From Natronomonas salinimetallica (GTDB lineage Archaea > Halobacteriota > Halobacteria > Halobacteriales > Haloarculaceae): DNA of 64,000 bases. The stretch spans positions 1-64,000 of the forward strand of contig NZ_JACDNQ010000005.1 in assembly GCF_013839515.1 (NCBI RefSeq), in the 5' to 3' direction. This document shows, in pieces, positions 62,418 to 64,000 of this stretch. Position 1 is the first letter of the stretch; each line of letters begins with the position of its first letter. The position numbers and the translations under genes are program-made. Below the pieces are notes generated by a model. The model made no database searches and was not told where the DNA came from. It worked only from the letters and a program-made list of their open reading frames with translations.

Positions 62418-63947
62418 TTACGCCCCCCGTCGATCACGGCGGTCCGTGGCCGGATCCGGGAGGTCGGGGAGGTCGGCCTCGATCGAACGAAGCCGCTCGC
62501 GGTGTCGTTTCGTCCGACGGCGCTGGACCGCCTGCTGAAGCCGGTCGGCGACCGTCTCGCGGAGTTCGGCGGCCCGCGCTTCGTCCACATCGAGCGCCCG
62601 TGGCTGTCTGCTCGTCAGCCCACTCGATCCGGCGGTATCGACGATGAGCGAGGCGAGTCGCCGCCGCCGCTGGAAGACCGTCTGTACGTCCATTACGGTC
62701 TGGACCCGGTAGTACGGTATGACCGTCGTCGTCCGGGTCCAAAAGCCCTGCCGGAGCACGACGTACTCCGATTGGACGTCGTAGCCGAGGTTTAGCCACT
62801 TGAGATGAGCCCCAACGGCAGCGACCGGCAACAACACGAGCGTCACGTACCACGCGAACGTGAGCCCGGAGTAGCGGTCGGCGGCGAAGGCGGCGGCGAT
62901 GGCGACCGCCGCGACGATGCTGTAGCGGACGACGTATCGCTCTCTGGCACGTCTCGGCGGCCGATCGAAGTCGATGTCGTCGAATCCCTCGATCGACCGC
63001 GCCAGATCGACGACGCGGTGTTTGTCGGCCAGCGGAACCGCGGACTGCGATCCGGCGTCGTTCGGCGCGTAGCCGGCCGTCTCGACCGCCAGCGAGGCGT
63101 ATCCGAGCCGACGGGCGATAACGTTCTCCGAGATGGTCAGCGTCTGTACCTTCTCCAGGGGGATGGTTCCGCTGAAGCGCTGGAGTAGGCCGCGCTCATA
63201 GAGGAGTTCGTCGTTCTGTCTGGCGAGACGGAACCCATAATAACTGGTCAACGCGAGCGCACCGCTTATCAACGCCGCGACCGCGACGACGGCGACGGCC
63301 GCAAGCGGTGCCGTCACGGCGAGTCCCACGAGCGGATCCGCGAACCGCTCGCGGAGCGACGGCGCGACGACGGGCAATACGACGGTGACGATCGACAACA
63401 ACCGGAGGTCGATTCCGACGATCCCCAAAAGGACGAGCTCCTTTCGCGTCACCGCGAACAGCTCCCGCTCGGGGTCGGCATCGACCGACCCCGAGCGGGT
63501 CGAGTTCCCGCTCTGACGACCGCGTTTCAGCCGGCCGATCTCCGATTGGAGCCGTTTTGCCTCCTCGAAGCTCACGTATCGCAGCGAGGCTTCCGTCGAG
63601 GATCCGCCCGCGGTTTCGAGGTTGATCTGGGCGATCCCGAGCGCGCGCTGGACGACGTTCCGGCTGATGTCGACGTTCTGGACCCGGCCGACCGGGATCT
63701 CCCGGTTGCGCCGGGAGACGACGCCCGAGGCGATATCGAGCGTGTCACCCGAGAGTTCGTACTCGAAGCGCTGATAGTAGACGAGCTGGTATGCGAGCGC
63801 GACCACGAACCATCCGACGACGGCCAGGCCGATCCCGGAGGCTCCGCCGATCGCCGGCGATCCGACGAGGGCGAAGACGAGAAGCCACGCGAGCCTGACG
63901 ACGGACTCGCCGGCGCGAAACGGGATCGACAGCGGATCGAGCTTCAT
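62418..63947 (-). CDS. PH-domain (bPH2/YdbT-like) membrane protein
   Basis: 509 aa. Several hydrophobic helix pairs separated by three bacterial-PH (DUF304) domains: the first near 60-135 (RFEYELSGDTLDIASGVVSR), a second near 230-310 (YGFRLARQNDELLYERGLLQ), a third near 400-440 (DVQSEYVVLRQGFWTRTTTV). Same architecture as YdbT, whose function is unsettled. It overlaps the end of a gene upstream by one base, as with the YdbS-YdbT pair. The C-terminus is Arg-rich and charged. Confidence 0.88.
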   Translation of the reverse strand: MKLDPLSIPFRAGESVVRLAWLLVFALVGSPAIGGASGIGLAVVGWFVVALAYQLVYYQRFEYELSGDTLDIASGVVSRRNREIPVGRVQNVDISRNVVQRALGIAQINLETAGGSSTEASLRYVSFEEAKRLQSEIGRLKRGRQSGNSTRSGSVDADPERELFAVTRKELVLLGIVGIDLRLLSIVTVVLPVVAPSLRERFADPLVGLAVTAPLAAVAVVAVAALISGALALTSYYGFRLARQNDELLYERGLLQRFSGTIPLEKVQTLTISENVIARRLGYASLAVETAGYAPNDAGSQSAVPLADKHRVVDLARSIEGFDDIDFDRPPRRARERYVVRYSIVAAVAIAAAFAADRYSGLTFAWYVTLVLLPVAAVGAHLKWLNLGYDVQSEYVVLRQGFWTRTTTVIPYYRVQTVMDVQTVFQRRRRLASLIVDTAGSSGLTSRQPRALDVDEARAAELRETVADRLQQAVQRRRTKRHRERLRSIEADLPDLPDPATDRRDRRGA

Positions 63948-64000
63948 CAGACTGCGTCTTCACCCTCCGCGGCGATCGCGAGGTGTTTCAGCCGGGCCTG
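63947..64000 (-). CDS. C-terminal end of an upstream gene (probably YdbS-like), partial
   Basis: Seventeen residues (QARLKHLAIAAEGEDAV) and a stop that shares one base with the ATG of the PH-domain gene. Continues beyond the window. YdbS-type PH proteins commonly precede YdbT, so this is the likely identity, from context only. Confidence 0.45.
   Translation of the reverse strand, partial: QARLKHLAIAAEGEDAV

Overview
The window is about 64 kb of GC-rich chromosome from a halophilic archaeon (class Halobacteria). The evidence is: very acidic proteins; archaeal ribosomal proteins (S6e, S28e, L7Ae, L18e, L21e, L24e) and RNA polymerase subunits D, N, K and F; topoisomerase VI; RadB; leaderless genes with TATA boxes about 26-30 bases before the start codon; and the bacterioruberin carotenoid genes. 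No genus can be named from the sequence alone.

Layout, left to right. 1-607 is non-coding and packed with short hairpins. 608-4391 holds coaBC, a small haloarchaeal protein, S6e, radB and an RNase HI-type gene. 4540-8679 is the C50 carotenoid locus (crtB facing a crtD-lyeJ-cruF operon), followed by an SDR oxidoreductase. 9642-14707 is a branched-chain-amino-acid-type ABC transporter operon (K-H-M-G-F order). 15048-18284 holds a winged-helix regulator and an Nramp-superfamily transporter operon. 18518-24629 is the ribosomal/RNA polymerase superoperon with tRNA-Ser, tRNA-Leu and enolase. 24697-26512 is a Nudix-like gene and an internally duplicated NosL-type lipoprotein. 26606-30978 has mevalonate kinase, isopentenyl phosphate kinase, RNase J and a polyprenyl diphosphate synthase. 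31189-41666 holds gltX, a ferredoxin, tmcA, a small zinc-finger gene with ef1B, L21e-rpoF, DUF655-ksgA-methyltransferase and a MetE-like gene pair. 41710-45713 has a DoxX-type gene, ndk-L24e-S28e-L7Ae, dpsA and a haloarchaeal coiled-coil protein. 45970-49502 has an ABC ATPase with an iron-box-like promoter and a molybdopterin formate-dehydrogenase-like protein.

49617-51691 is a compact four-gene operon: a secreted acidic-repeat protein, an ApbE flavin transferase, a membrane-anchored thrombospondin-type-3 calcium-binding protein and a five-histidine membrane protein whose heme-ligand spacing matches ferric reductases and NOX enzymes. It faces a double winged-helix regulator. I judge it the best candidate for an undescribed system, a membrane flavin/heme redox module. 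52498-56178 is a mobile-element zone: copies of an 86-bp palindromic element, an IS6-type insertion with two in-frame stop codons, a probable IS200/IS605 end, a small regulator and a tyrosine recombinase. An unusual pair of near-identical inverted ~40-bp sequences brackets this zone. 56179-61387 is topoisomerase VI (B then A), with a 568-residue intein interrupting the ATPase active site of subunit B. The window ends with a HAD phosphatase and a PH-domain membrane protein pair.

Several genes form one pathway: mevalonate kinase and isopentenyl phosphate kinase (archaeal mevalonate route), prenyl diphosphate synthase, phytoene synthase, then the C50 modification enzymes. The window is also rich in short perfect tandem duplications just behind stop codons and in in-frame repeat expansions (L24e tail, NosL domain, acidic-repeat protein).
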